A DNA stretch of 64,000 nucleotides, taken from an uncultured Roseicyclus sp. (GTDB taxonomy: Bacteria; Pseudomonadota; Alphaproteobacteria; Rhodobacterales; Rhodobacteraceae). Numbering within the stretch: position 1 is the stretch's first letter; every line of letters starts with the position of its first letter. The stretch is from contig CANMRT010000002.1 of the NCBI GenBank assembly GCA_947500415.1, forward strand, positions 1,054,001 through 1,118,000, in the 5' to 3' direction. The position numbers were made by a program, and so were the translations under genes. Below the pieces are notes generated by a model. That model had not been told where the DNA came from. It worked only from the letters and a program-made list of their open reading frames with translations, and ran no database searches. Below are positions 16,842 to 25,943 of this stretch, piece after piece.

Positions 16842-17480
16842 TCAGGCAATCTGCGGATAGCTTATGATTGCCAGGTAGCGCGCAGGCAGCTCGACCAATC
16901 GCTCGGGACCGTGCGGCGCGTCGGCATCGAAATGCAACGTGTCGCCCGGACGCAGCGAGAAAACCTGATCCCCATGACGGTAATCTACAGCGCCTTCCAA
17001 CATGTGGATCGTCTCGATCCCGCCGTGCTGAAAGATCTCGAAAGTGTCCGAGGTGCTGGTCAGTGTGATCAGATAAGGCTCTACAATCACGCCACTGGAA
17101 TTCGAGCCGAGATGCCCCAGCAAATTATACTGGTGCCCGGCGCGGGTGCCCTCGGCCACCACAACCGATCCTTCGCCAGCTGGCGTGTGAACCGCTTGTC
17201 TGCGCTCTTCAAACTTCCGAAAAAACGACGTCAGCGGCACCGCTAGCGCATGGGACAACGCCTCCAATGTGCTGAGCGACGGCGACGTGTTTCCGTTTTC
17301 GATTTTCGACAACATGCCAATTGACAGGCCGGTCATTGTCGAAAGCTCAGCCACTGTGATGTTTTGCTGCTTTCGAAAAGCCCGCACCTCTCGCCCGATC
17401 GCCACCTCTAATACGTTTTCGCGCTGTTCCCGAAGGGAGTGCGGATTTTGGGTCAGAACGGGTTGTTCGATCTTGTTCAT
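16842..17480 (-). CDS. XRE-family regulator with C-terminal cupin
   Basis: 212 residues. The N-terminal helix-turn-helix (VAELSTMTGLSIGMLSKIEN, about residues 39-58) is of XRE type, and a cupin domain follows (GGIETIHMLEGAVDYRHGDQ, RPGDTLHFDADAPHGPE, about residues 153-196). Such proteins usually sense small amines, amino acids or polyamines through the cupin. It is divergent from the GlxA-type regulator across 75 bp and flanked by dmm and mgd genes, so control of the amine genes is likely but not shown. Its stop lies 9 bp from the PAS-MCP stop (convergent). Confidence 0.85.
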   Translation of the reverse strand: MNKIEQPVLTQNPHSLREQRENVLEVAIGREVRAFRKQQNITVAELSTMTGLSIGMLSKIENGNTSPSLSTLEALSHALAVPLTSFFRKFEERRQAVHTPAGEGSVVVAEGTRAGHQYNLLGHLGSNSSGVIVEPYLITLTSTSDTFEIFQHGGIETIHMLEGAVDYRHGDQVFSLRPGDTLHFDADAPHGPERLVELPARYLAIISYPQIA

Positions 17481-17519
17481 TGCGTGCTCTCATTATGTGC
17501 ATTCACTCTAAAGTGTTTC

Positions 17520-17533
17520 TTGTGAAGGCACAA
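17520..17533. promoter_or_regulatory. Candidate operator between the two divergent regulators
   Basis: TTGTG-AAGG-CACAA is an inverted repeat in the 75-bp gap between the XRE-cupin and GlxA-type genes. It could serve auto- or cross-regulation of both promoters. Only the symmetry and position support it. Confidence 0.3.
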
Positions 17534-17555
17534 ATTTTTCCTCACAGTAGATTCG

Positions 17556-18560
17556 ATGGCACAAGAGTCAGCATATCGAATTGGGTTCCTTCTCTTTCCG
17601 GGCTTCCCTATGGCTTGCCTGACATCCATGATCGAACCGCTGCGTGCAGCCAATGAGATTTCGGGCACCGGCAGCTTTGTTTGGTCATTGGTCTCGGAAG
17701 GTGACGCAAAAGTCGAAGCCAGCGCAAATGTTGCATTTGAGGCTGGGTTAACGCTGAACAGCGCACTCGATCTCGATTGCCTCATCATCTTGTCCGCCGC
17801 CGTCTCCGAGTTCCAATCGCCCCACTCTCCAGCGCACCTCAGGGCACTGTCGCGCCACGGCATGACGTTGGGCGCTGTATCGGGAGGCGTATTTCCTTTG
17901 GCACGGGCGCAAGTGCCCCTGCGCGACCCGATCTCGGTTCATTGGTGTTATGAAGCCGCCTTCGCCGCCGAGTTCCCGGACGTCCAAAAGACCGAGCAGG
18001 TTATCGAGATTTCCGACAAGATCATGACAGCGGCCGGGGCGACCGCCGCCTTCGATCTGTCGCTTCAACTGATCCAGGGACGTCTTGGCGCAGCAATCGC
18101 CACGGAGGTCGCCTGTTGGTTCCAGCACCCGATGATGCGCAACACCGACGTGCGCCAATCGACGCCTGCCATCAGCAGCATTGCCAAATCGGAGCAGGCG
18201 CTTCCCGCAAACGTGGCCCGTGTGATCGACATATACTCCGCCGCTCTGACCGATCCGCCGCGGTTGAGTGACGTGGCAGATGATATTGGCATCTCGACAC
18301 GGCAGCTTGAACGCAACTTCAAGCGGGCCACCGGTCTGAACCCTTCACGCTATCTGCGCCGTATGCGCATGAAGGCCGCGCGGCAGCTTGTCATGTATAC
18401 AAATCAGTCGTTTACCCAGATCGCGGAGGCTGTGGGCTATAGCAGCACAACGATCCTAAAGCGGTATTACACCGAAGTGTTCGGGATCAGCCCCCGTGAG
18501 GATCGGGAGCGGATCAACCTGTTCCGCGTCAATGGAAACGTGCCCCTGCCCGCGACCTAG
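17556..18560 (+). CDS. GlxA-family transcriptional regulator (DJ-1/PfpI domain plus AraC HTH)
   Basis: 334 residues. The N-terminal DJ-1/PfpI-like domain (YRIGFLLFPGFPMACL, then LGAVSGGVFPLARA) has Ser where amidases have the nucleophile Cys, as in regulatory members. The C-terminal AraC DNA-binding region contains two helix-turn-helix motifs (LSDVADDIGISTRQLERNFK and FTQIAEAVGYSSTTILKRYY). This architecture is that of GbdR and CdhR, which control methylated-amine and betaine catabolism. Its 3' end overlaps the mgdD stop by 4 bp (convergent). A role in activating mgd, dmm or tmo genes is inference from family and place. Confidence 0.88.
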   Translation: MAQESAYRIGFLLFPGFPMACLTSMIEPLRAANEISGTGSFVWSLVSEGDAKVEASANVAFEAGLTLNSALDLDCLIILSAAVSEFQSPHSPAHLRALSRHGMTLGAVSGGVFPLARAQVPLRDPISVHWCYEAAFAAEFPDVQKTEQVIEISDKIMTAAGATAAFDLSLQLIQGRLGAAIATEVACWFQHPMMRNTDVRQSTPAISSIAKSEQALPANVARVIDIYSAALTDPPRLSDVADDIGISTRQLERNFKRATGLNPSRYLRRMRMKAARQLVMYTNQSFTQIAEAVGYSSTTILKRYYTEVFGISPREDRERINLFRVNGNVPLPAT

Positions 18561-19174
18561 ACCGCCGAGTGCATCGCCGTCAGGATTGCGTGGTGGAGTG
18601 ATCCGGCGGAGGATCGGGGGCCAAGGATACGCACCCAGTCGGAGGGATCGCGGCGCAACATGAAGCAGCCGAGGTGGTCGATCACCGTCCGCGTTCCGTC
18701 GCCGGTTTTCATCACACGAATGTCCACGGCACATAGACGTTCAACAACATCTTCCATGCTTTCCCCACGCAGGTCGAAGACGACCCAGGCGTCTGTCTGC
18801 TCGGTGATAGATGCCGTCTGCCCAAACCGCGCCTTAAGCTGGTCGGCGAGGTCTTCGTGGGTCTCAAACGGCGCGCCCACCATCCACAAATCAGGCCCCA
18901 TCCAGAAACCCGCCTCCGGGTCATGCAGCTGGGTCTTTCCAGGCGCAGGGACCGCGCCGATGACGTTTTTCAGATGCGCGCGGCAGGCGTCCTCGTGCCC
19001 CATACGCGCTGCAACGGAGGCAAGCGCAATGTCGGGCTTCTCGGTCAGCGTCACAGTCCCAACGGTGTCTACCCGTGGCGTCGTTCCACCCAAGGCAGTT
19101 ATCGGAGCCAGATCATGCACGAAGCCTCTCCCCCTCTGGATCAACGAAATGGGCGCTGACGACTTCGACTTCAT
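18557..19174 (-). CDS. mgdD: N-methylglutamate dehydrogenase gamma-type subunit (SoxG-like)
   Basis: About 205 residues, sarcosine oxidase gamma-subunit family. Family-typical stretches are GPDLWMVGAPFETHEDLADQ, TDAWVVFDLRGESMEDVVERL and VIDHLGCFMLRRDPSDWVRI. The gene starts inside the 3' end of the alpha-subunit gene, an overlap of about 60 bp; ATG 19174 is used, with GTG 19183 as alternative. In this setting it is more likely part of MgdABCD than of a sarcosine oxidase, because gmaS and mgsABC lie close by and need an N-methylglutamate dehydrogenase. Confidence 0.72.
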   Translation of the reverse strand: MKSKSSAPISLIQRGRGFVHDLAPITALGGTTPRVDTVGTVTLTEKPDIALASVAARMGHEDACRAHLKNVIGAVPAPGKTQLHDPEAGFWMGPDLWMVGAPFETHEDLADQLKARFGQTASITEQTDAWVVFDLRGESMEDVVERLCAVDIRVMKTGDGTRTVIDHLGCFMLRRDPSDWVRILGPRSSAGSLHHAILTAMHSAV

Positions 19175-22067
19175 GGTCCACACCCGTCAACGGACTGACC
19201 AGCCGGATTACCTCGCCAATCCGCGCATCGCCGGATTTCAGGAAGCCGATCCCGATGGCGAAGCCCAGGTTAGGTGAGTAGCAAGCGGAGGTGACGTAGC
19301 CCTGATCGTGGGCCGCATCGACGGGGGAACCCTTGGTCATCAGGTGTGCGCCCGCAGGCACTGTGTTGGCCGGATCCACGGGCTTGAAGCCGACCAGCTT
19401 CAGGGCGTCGTCCTCTTTCAGCCCCTCCCGCTCCGACAGGGTGGAGCCGATGGAATCCTTGTTCTTGGACACCATCCGCCCCATCCCTAGGTTCAGCGCC
19501 GTGGTCGTTCCGTTCAACTCATTGCCCGCCGCGTGCCCCTTCTCGATCCGCATGACGCCGAGCGCTTCGGTGCCGTAGGGCACAACGTCAAACTCGGCAC
19601 CCGCCTCCATAATTTTCCGCATCAGCGCGTCGCCGTAGCGGGTGGGCACCGCGATCTCGAACGCCAATTCGCCGGAGAACGAGATCCGGAACAGCCGCGC
19701 GCGCAACCCGCCACAAACGGTGATGTTGGCACAGGCCATGAAGGGGAAACCTTCATTGGAGAGGTCGAACTCCGGGTCTACGATCTTCTGTAGAAGTGCG
19801 CGCGAATTAGGGCCCGCGACCGCATATTGCGCCCAAGCCTCGGTTGTGGAGATGAGCTGCACGTCCATGTCCGGGTAGAGGCATTGCCGCACGAATTCCA
19901 TGTGGCGATAGACCGGAACCGCGTTGGCGGTGGTGGTGGTGACGACGAAATGATCTTCGGCCAGCCGCCCCGCGGTGCCGTCATCCATCGCGATGCCGTC
20001 CTCGCGCAACATGAGGCCGTAGCGGGTTTTGCCGACGGCTAGTTTCGCGAACCCGTTGCAGTAGATCTTGTTCAAAAACTCCGCCGCATCGGTGCCTTGG
20101 ACATCCACTTTCCCAAGTGTGGTCACATCACAAACACCTACCGATTTGCGGGTCTGCAAGACCTCACGGTCCACACTCTCGCGCCAATGCGTCTCACCGG
20201 CTTTCGGGAACCACTGCGCGCGTAGCCACATGCCGACTTCGACAAACACCGCGCCCTGCTCCTCAGCCCATTTGTGGGACGGTGTCTTGCGGGTTGGCCG
20301 GAATTCTTGATCACGCGACCGGCCCGCGAAGACACCCATAGCGGTGGGTGTATAGGGAGGGCGGAAGATCGTGGTTCCAACCTCGGGGATCGGCTTCCCA
20401 GTCAGTTCAGCCATGATGGCCAAACCGCCCATGTTGGATGTTTTGCCCTGATCGGTTGCCATGCCGAGCGTGGTGTACCGCTTGAGATGCTCGACGGAGG
20501 TAAAATTCTCCTGATGCGCGAGCTTCACATCCTTGACGGTCACGTCGTTCTGCTGATCAAGCCAGGCGCGCGTCGCGCCCGGAACGGTCCAGTAGGGCGT
20601 GATGTTGACGGGGCTATCTTCGGCTTCTGGCAGGTCCACTGCTGTCGCGGTGATGCCAAGATCATCCAGCGCGGCAACGGCCTCTGCCGCGCCGCATTCA
20701 AGCGCACCGCGCGTGGACATATGGCCCGCTGCCGCCCCGGCGACCCGCTGGCCCGGCACGCCCATGACGTCCGGCACAAAGGCCGCGATTGCCTCGTTCC
20801 AGCGCGGGCGTCCGCGTTGGTGGCACGTCATGTGGACGTTGGGGTTCCAGCCACCCGAAACTGCAACGGCTCCGCAATCAAGCTGGAAGGTCGTGCCATC
20901 GGGCCGTGATACTGTCACCGCATCGACGGCCAATCGCCCGCGCGAGTTGCTGATATTGCCACCCGCGATCACACGGTAGTCGTCGCTCTGCGGCGCATCT
21001 TCGCGCACGTCGACGACGGCTGCGATTCTGACCCCTTTGGCGTGAAGGTCGGCAGCGGTTCGATGGCCGTCGTCATTGTTCGTGAAAACCGCGACCTTGC
21101 GGGCGGGCGTCGCGGCGAAGCGGTTGGCATAGGTGCGGAGGGCCGAGGCCAACATGATGCCGGGCCGGTCGTTGTTTTCGAAGGCGATGGGCCGCTCGGT
21201 CGCGCCGCCCGCCACGATGGCGCGCTTTGAGTAGATGCGCCAAAGAACCTGACGTGGCTTGCCGGGTGCGGGAACCGACAAGTGGTCGCTGACCCGCTCA
21301 ACCGCGCCATAGACGCCGTGGTCGAACGCGCCCATGATCGTGGTGCGCGACATGACGCGGACGTTGTCCATGGAAGCCAGTTCGGCCACGGCCTGCGCCG
21401 CCCAATCTGCGCCACTGCCCTGCCCGACCTCGAAGGTTTCCGCATTAAGGCGCCCGCCGAGAACAAAATCCTCATCCGCCAGGATCACCCGCGCGCCCGC
21501 ACGGCCTGCCGTTAGCGCGGCGGCAAGGCCTGCCGGTCCCGCCCCGATTATAAGTAGATCGCAGTGCAGGGATCCTCTGTCGTAACTGTCAGGATCCGGC
21601 TCGAAAGAAATGGAGCCAAGGCCCGCCGCACGGCGAATGATCGGCTCGTAAACCTTCTCCCAGAAGGCTGCCGGCCACATGAATGTCTTGTAGTAGAAGC
21701 CTGCCGTGAGGAACGGCGAAAGACGGTCGTTGATGGCCATGGCGTCGAAGGCGAGTGACGGCCAGCGGTTTTGCGATTTGGCCTCTAGCCCCTCATACAG
21801 CTCCGCCGTTGTGGCGCGCGTGTTCGGCTCCTGTCGCGCGCCCGTGCGGAGCTCAACAATCGCGTTTGGCTCTTCCGATCCAGCGGTCAAAGGCCCACGG
21901 GGGCGGTGGTATTTGAATGAGCGGCCCATGAGCCGCACGCCATTTGCAAGCAGCGCGGAGGCCAGCGTGTCGCCCGGATGGCCGGAGTAGCGCTTGCCAT
22001 CAAAGGTGAAGTTGAGGCCCTTTTCGCGCCCGATCAGGCCGCCGTCCAACCGGTTTTGCTGGCTCAT
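19113..22067 (-). CDS. mgdC: N-methylglutamate dehydrogenase alpha-type subunit (SoxA-like)
   Basis: 984 residues. An N-terminal ferredoxin-like Fer2_4 region comes first (YSGHPGDTLASALLANGVRL), then an NAD-binding Rossmann site (LLIIGAGPAGLAAALTAGRA, around residue 170). A C-terminal GcvT-like folate domain follows (KSVGVCDVTTLGKVDVQG, ALGVMRIEKGHAAGNELNGT). In the sarcosine oxidase family this subunit converts the oxidised methyl group to methylene-tetrahydrofolate. ATG 22067 overlaps the delta-subunit stop (ATGA). Substrate is assigned from context; true sarcosine or dimethylglycine oxidation is the alternative. Confidence 0.78.
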   Translation of the reverse strand: MSQQNRLDGGLIGREKGLNFTFDGKRYSGHPGDTLASALLANGVRLMGRSFKYHRPRGPLTAGSEEPNAIVELRTGARQEPNTRATTAELYEGLEAKSQNRWPSLAFDAMAINDRLSPFLTAGFYYKTFMWPAAFWEKVYEPIIRRAAGLGSISFEPDPDSYDRGSLHCDLLIIGAGPAGLAAALTAGRAGARVILADEDFVLGGRLNAETFEVGQGSGADWAAQAVAELASMDNVRVMSRTTIMGAFDHGVYGAVERVSDHLSVPAPGKPRQVLWRIYSKRAIVAGGATERPIAFENNDRPGIMLASALRTYANRFAATPARKVAVFTNNDDGHRTAADLHAKGVRIAAVVDVREDAPQSDDYRVIAGGNISNSRGRLAVDAVTVSRPDGTTFQLDCGAVAVSGGWNPNVHMTCHQRGRPRWNEAIAAFVPDVMGVPGQRVAGAAAGHMSTRGALECGAAEAVAALDDLGITATAVDLPEAEDSPVNITPYWTVPGATRAWLDQQNDVTVKDVKLAHQENFTSVEHLKRYTTLGMATDQGKTSNMGGLAIMAELTGKPIPEVGTTIFRPPYTPTAMGVFAGRSRDQEFRPTRKTPSHKWAEEQGAVFVEVGMWLRAQWFPKAGETHWRESVDREVLQTRKSVGVCDVTTLGKVDVQGTDAAEFLNKIYCNGFAKLAVGKTRYGLMLREDGIAMDDGTAGRLAEDHFVVTTTTANAVPVYRHMEFVRQCLYPDMDVQLISTTEAWAQYAVAGPNSRALLQKIVDPEFDLSNEGFPFMACANITVCGGLRARLFRISFSGELAFEIAVPTRYGDALMRKIMEAGAEFDVVPYGTEALGVMRIEKGHAAGNELNGTTTALNLGMGRMVSKNKDSIGSTLSEREGLKEDDALKLVGFKPVDPANTVPAGAHLMTKGSPVDAAHDQGYVTSACYSPNLGFAIGIGFLKSGDARIGEVIRLVSPLTGVDHEVEVVSAHFVDPEGERLRA

Positions 22068-22351
22068 TTCGACCGCCCCTCCGCCCGGGCCACATCGCGT
22101 GCGAGTTGCACATCGGTGATCTCGTGTGTGGTCGTATCGCGTGTAACCACGAGCCACGAGCGGTCACCTTGCTCGTGAAACCACAGCTCGCGGTGTGGAC
22201 CTGCCGGGTTGTCGCGCAGGTAGCCGTAGGTGGTGAATTGCGCCAAGGCATCCTCCGCCTGCCAATCGGGGCGATGGATCATTGCAGCGTCGCCCAGATA
22301 GGTGAATTCGGCAGCATCGCGGGGTCCAAGGAGCGGATGTTCAATAATCAT
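22064..22351 (-). CDS. mgdB: N-methylglutamate dehydrogenase delta-type subunit (SoxD-like, no zinc cysteines)
   Basis: 95 residues, sarcosine oxidase delta family, recognised from GPRDAAEFTYLGDA and GYLRDNPAGPHRELWFHEQGDRSWLVVTRDT. Classical delta subunits bind zinc through an N-terminal CPxCG and a later Cys/His pair. Here that place reads HPLLG and the whole protein has no cysteine, so the zinc site is gone. This variant fits a paralogue specialised for another N-methyl amino acid, consistent with MgdB. It overlaps its neighbours by ATGA on both sides. Confidence 0.78.
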   Translation of the reverse strand: MIIEHPLLGPRDAAEFTYLGDAAMIHRPDWQAEDALAQFTTYGYLRDNPAGPHRELWFHEQGDRSWLVVTRDTTTHEITDVQLARDVARAEGRSK

Positions 22352-23601
22352 CAGTGCAAGTTGGGCTGATTGCCCATCCCTTTTTCGTCGATCATCCGAC
22401 CCGTTTCGAAACGATCAAAGCGGTACGCGGTAGCCGTTTCGTGGGGGCGGTCGGTGGCCAGCAGATGTGCGTAGGCCATGCCGCTGGCGGGCGTCGCTTT
22501 GAAGCCGCCGTAGCACCAGCCGCCGTTGAAATAGAGCCCGTCGATGTGGGTGCGGTCAATGATAGGCGAGCCGTCCATCGACATGTCCATGATGCCGCCC
22601 CACATCCGCAAAAGCCGCACGCGCCCAAGCATGGGGAAGATCGCCATGCCGCCCTCGCACACGTCCTCCACCACCGGCAGGTTGCCGCGTTGGGCGTAGG
22701 AGTTGTAGCCGTCAATGTCGCCGCCAAAGACCAGCCCGCCCTTGTCGGACTGGCTGCAATAGAAGTGGCCCGCGCCGAAGGTCACGACTCCCGGAAAGAC
22801 GGGCTTCAGACCCTCGGTCACGAAGGCCTGCAAAACGTGGCTTTCAATCGGCAGCCGCATGCCGGCCTTCTCCATTAGGCGTCCCGACGAGCCCGCCACA
22901 CAAGCCGCGACCTTGCCCGCGCCGATGAAGCCGCGCGATGTCTCAACGCCCAGGCATTTGCCATTCTCGATCCGAAACCCCGTCACTTCGCAGTTCTGGA
23001 TAATGTCGACGCCCCGCCTATCCGCCGCCCGCGCATATCCCCACGCCACCGCATCATGGCGCACAGTGCCGCCGCGATGCTGCGCGAGGCCACCCTTGAT
23101 CGGGAAGCGCGCGTTATTCACGTTCAGGAACGGGTAGCGCTTAAGGATATCCTCGGTGCTCAGCAAATCCGCATCAGCACCGTTGAGCATCATTGCATTG
23201 CCGCGCCGCACGAAGGCGTCGCGCTGCGCGTCGGAATGGATCAGGTTCAGAATGCCGCGTTGGCTGACCATGGCGTTGTAGTTGAGGTCTTGCTCCAGCC
23301 CTTCCCACAACTTCAGCGACATCTCGTAGAAGGGCTCATTGCCATCAAGTAGGTAGTTTGAGCGGATGATGGTCGTGTTCCGGCCTACGTTACCGCCGCC
23401 AATCCAGCCCTTCTCGATCACCGCAATGCGGGACTTTCCGAATTCCTTCGCAAGGTAATGCGCCGTGGCAAGCCCATGACCGCCGCCACCAATAATGACG
23501 AAATCGTACTCTGCCTTTGGGTCAGGCGTGCGCCATGCAGGGCCCCAGCCACGATGGCCGGTAAGCGCCTCTTTTATGACCCGAAACCCCGAATAGCTCA
23601 T
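22351..23601 (-). CDS. mgdA: N-methylglutamate dehydrogenase beta-type subunit (SoxB-like flavoprotein)
   Basis: 416-residue FAD/FMN oxidoreductase, the catalytic subunit that oxidises the N-methyl group. The FAD site is YDFVIIGGGGHGLATAHYL (about residues 33-51). The segment VRHDAVAWGYARAAD keeps the His that carries covalent FMN in sarcosine oxidase. IIRSNYLLDGNEPFYE and FNGGWCYGGFKATPASG are further family motifs. GGAGG lies 8 nt before the ATG. First gene of the four-gene operon, divergent from tmoX. Sarcosine oxidase SoxB is the alternative name by similarity. Confidence 0.78.
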   Translation of the reverse strand: MSYSGFRVIKEALTGHRGWGPAWRTPDPKAEYDFVIIGGGGHGLATAHYLAKEFGKSRIAVIEKGWIGGGNVGRNTTIIRSNYLLDGNEPFYEMSLKLWEGLEQDLNYNAMVSQRGILNLIHSDAQRDAFVRRGNAMMLNGADADLLSTEDILKRYPFLNVNNARFPIKGGLAQHRGGTVRHDAVAWGYARAADRRGVDIIQNCEVTGFRIENGKCLGVETSRGFIGAGKVAACVAGSSGRLMEKAGMRLPIESHVLQAFVTEGLKPVFPGVVTFGAGHFYCSQSDKGGLVFGGDIDGYNSYAQRGNLPVVEDVCEGGMAIFPMLGRVRLLRMWGGIMDMSMDGSPIIDRTHIDGLYFNGGWCYGGFKATPASGMAYAHLLATDRPHETATAYRFDRFETGRMIDEKGMGNQPNLH

Positions 23602-24852
<1,251 letters not shown>

Positions 24853-24874
24853 ACTTCCAAACTTGCGCAAAGAT

Positions 24875-24903
24875 GCCCCGTCCGGACCAACCGGGCGGGG
24901 CTT
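24875..24903 (+). terminator. Intra-operon hairpin between tmoX and tmoW
   Basis: GCCCCGTCCGG and CCGGGCGGGGC form an 11-bp stem with one G-U pair and a 5-nt loop, starting 22 nt after tmoX. Only TT follows. Such stem-loops after a binding-protein gene commonly stabilise its message or attenuate read-through, giving more TmoX than TmoW and TmoV. Confidence 0.6.
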
Positions 24904-24920
24904 ATTCAAAGAGGCACCCA

Positions 24921-25943
24921 ATGAGCGCAGACACTCCCCCGGTCATTTCCTGCACGAACGTATGGAAGGTTTTCGGGGCCAACCCCAAAGCCTACCTAAA
25001 AACCATGCCCGAAGGGCGGTCGTTCGACGAGATCCGGGCCGATGGATACATCGCGGGTGTGCGTGACGTCTCGCTGACCGTCCAAAAGGGTGAGATGCTG
25101 GTTATCATGGGCCTTTCGGGGTCTGGGAAATCCACACTGGTGCGCTGCTTCTCGCGCTTACACGACATCACCGACGGCATTATCGAAGTTGAAGGCACCG
25201 ATATCGGTGGCCTGCGCGAACATGAGTTGATCGAGCTGCGCCGGTCCAAAATGGGAATGGTCTTCCAATCCTTTGGTCTGTTGCCGCACCGAACCGTTCT
25301 GGAAAATGTGGCCTTCCCGCTTGAGATGCGGGGCCAGGATCGTCATGCGCGGCGGGATCGCGCGATGGAAGTCATCAAGCTGGTCGGTCTTGAAGGGCGC
25401 GAAGACTATTTCCCGCGCGAATTGTCCGGCGGACAGCAGCAACGCGTTGGCATTGCGCGCTCTCTCGCCATCGAGCCTGATATCTGGTTCCTTGATGAGC
25501 CGTTTTCCGCGCTCGATCCTCTGATCCGCCGCGAGATGCAGGATGAATTTCTGCGTCTTCAAGCGCTACTGGGAAAGACCATCGTCTTCATCACGCACGA
25601 TTTCGACGAAGCCCTGCGCCTCGCCGACCGCATTGCCATCATGAAGGACGGCGCGGTCGAACAATGCGACACGCCAGACCAGATCGTTTTGCACCCTGCC
25701 ACGGAATATGTCCGCAAATTCACCGAAGACATCGACAAGGCCCGCGTGGTTCACGCGCGCGTATTGGCTGAAGCTGGCGTCAGTGCCGAGGGTGAGGCCG
25801 TGGACGGCGCAGCCTCGGTCCATGACATGGCCAAGCTGCTGATCACCGACCCGCGTGACGCCTTTCCAGTCACGGAAAATGGCGTCGCCTTGGGTGCGAT
25901 GTCCAAGGCCAATGCCCTGAACGTGCTGCTGGATCAAAGATGA
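24921..25943 (+). CDS. tmoW: TMAO ABC transporter ATPase TmoW
   Basis: 340-residue ATPase of the glycine-betaine/ProV type. Walker A GLSGSGKST (about residue 60), Q-loop MGMVFQSFGLLPHRTV, signature LSGGQQQRVGIARSLA, Walker B DIWFLDEPFSALDPL and switch His FITHDFDEALRLAD are all present. The N-terminal VWKVFGANPKAYLK is typical of ProV-like ATPases. The C-terminal extension is a single CBS-like remnant rather than a full tandem pair. ATGA overlap with tmoV. Confidence 0.85.
   Translation: MSADTPPVISCTNVWKVFGANPKAYLKTMPEGRSFDEIRADGYIAGVRDVSLTVQKGEMLVIMGLSGSGKSTLVRCFSRLHDITDGIIEVEGTDIGGLREHELIELRRSKMGMVFQSFGLLPHRTVLENVAFPLEMRGQDRHARRDRAMEVIKLVGLEGREDYFPRELSGGQQQRVGIARSLAIEPDIWFLDEPFSALDPLIRREMQDEFLRLQALLGKTIVFITHDFDEALRLADRIAIMKDGAVEQCDTPDQIVLHPATEYVRKFTEDIDKARVVHARVLAEAGVSAEGEAVDGAASVHDMAKLLITDPRDAFPVTENGVALGAMSKANALNVLLDQR

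Noticed and set aside
18557-23601. Straight assignment as sarcosine oxidase soxBDAG
   Set aside because: Similarity alone allows it, but the cysteine-free delta subunit and the adjacent gmaS/mgs genes that need an N-methylglutamate dehydrogenase favour mgdABCD. Kept as the alternative.
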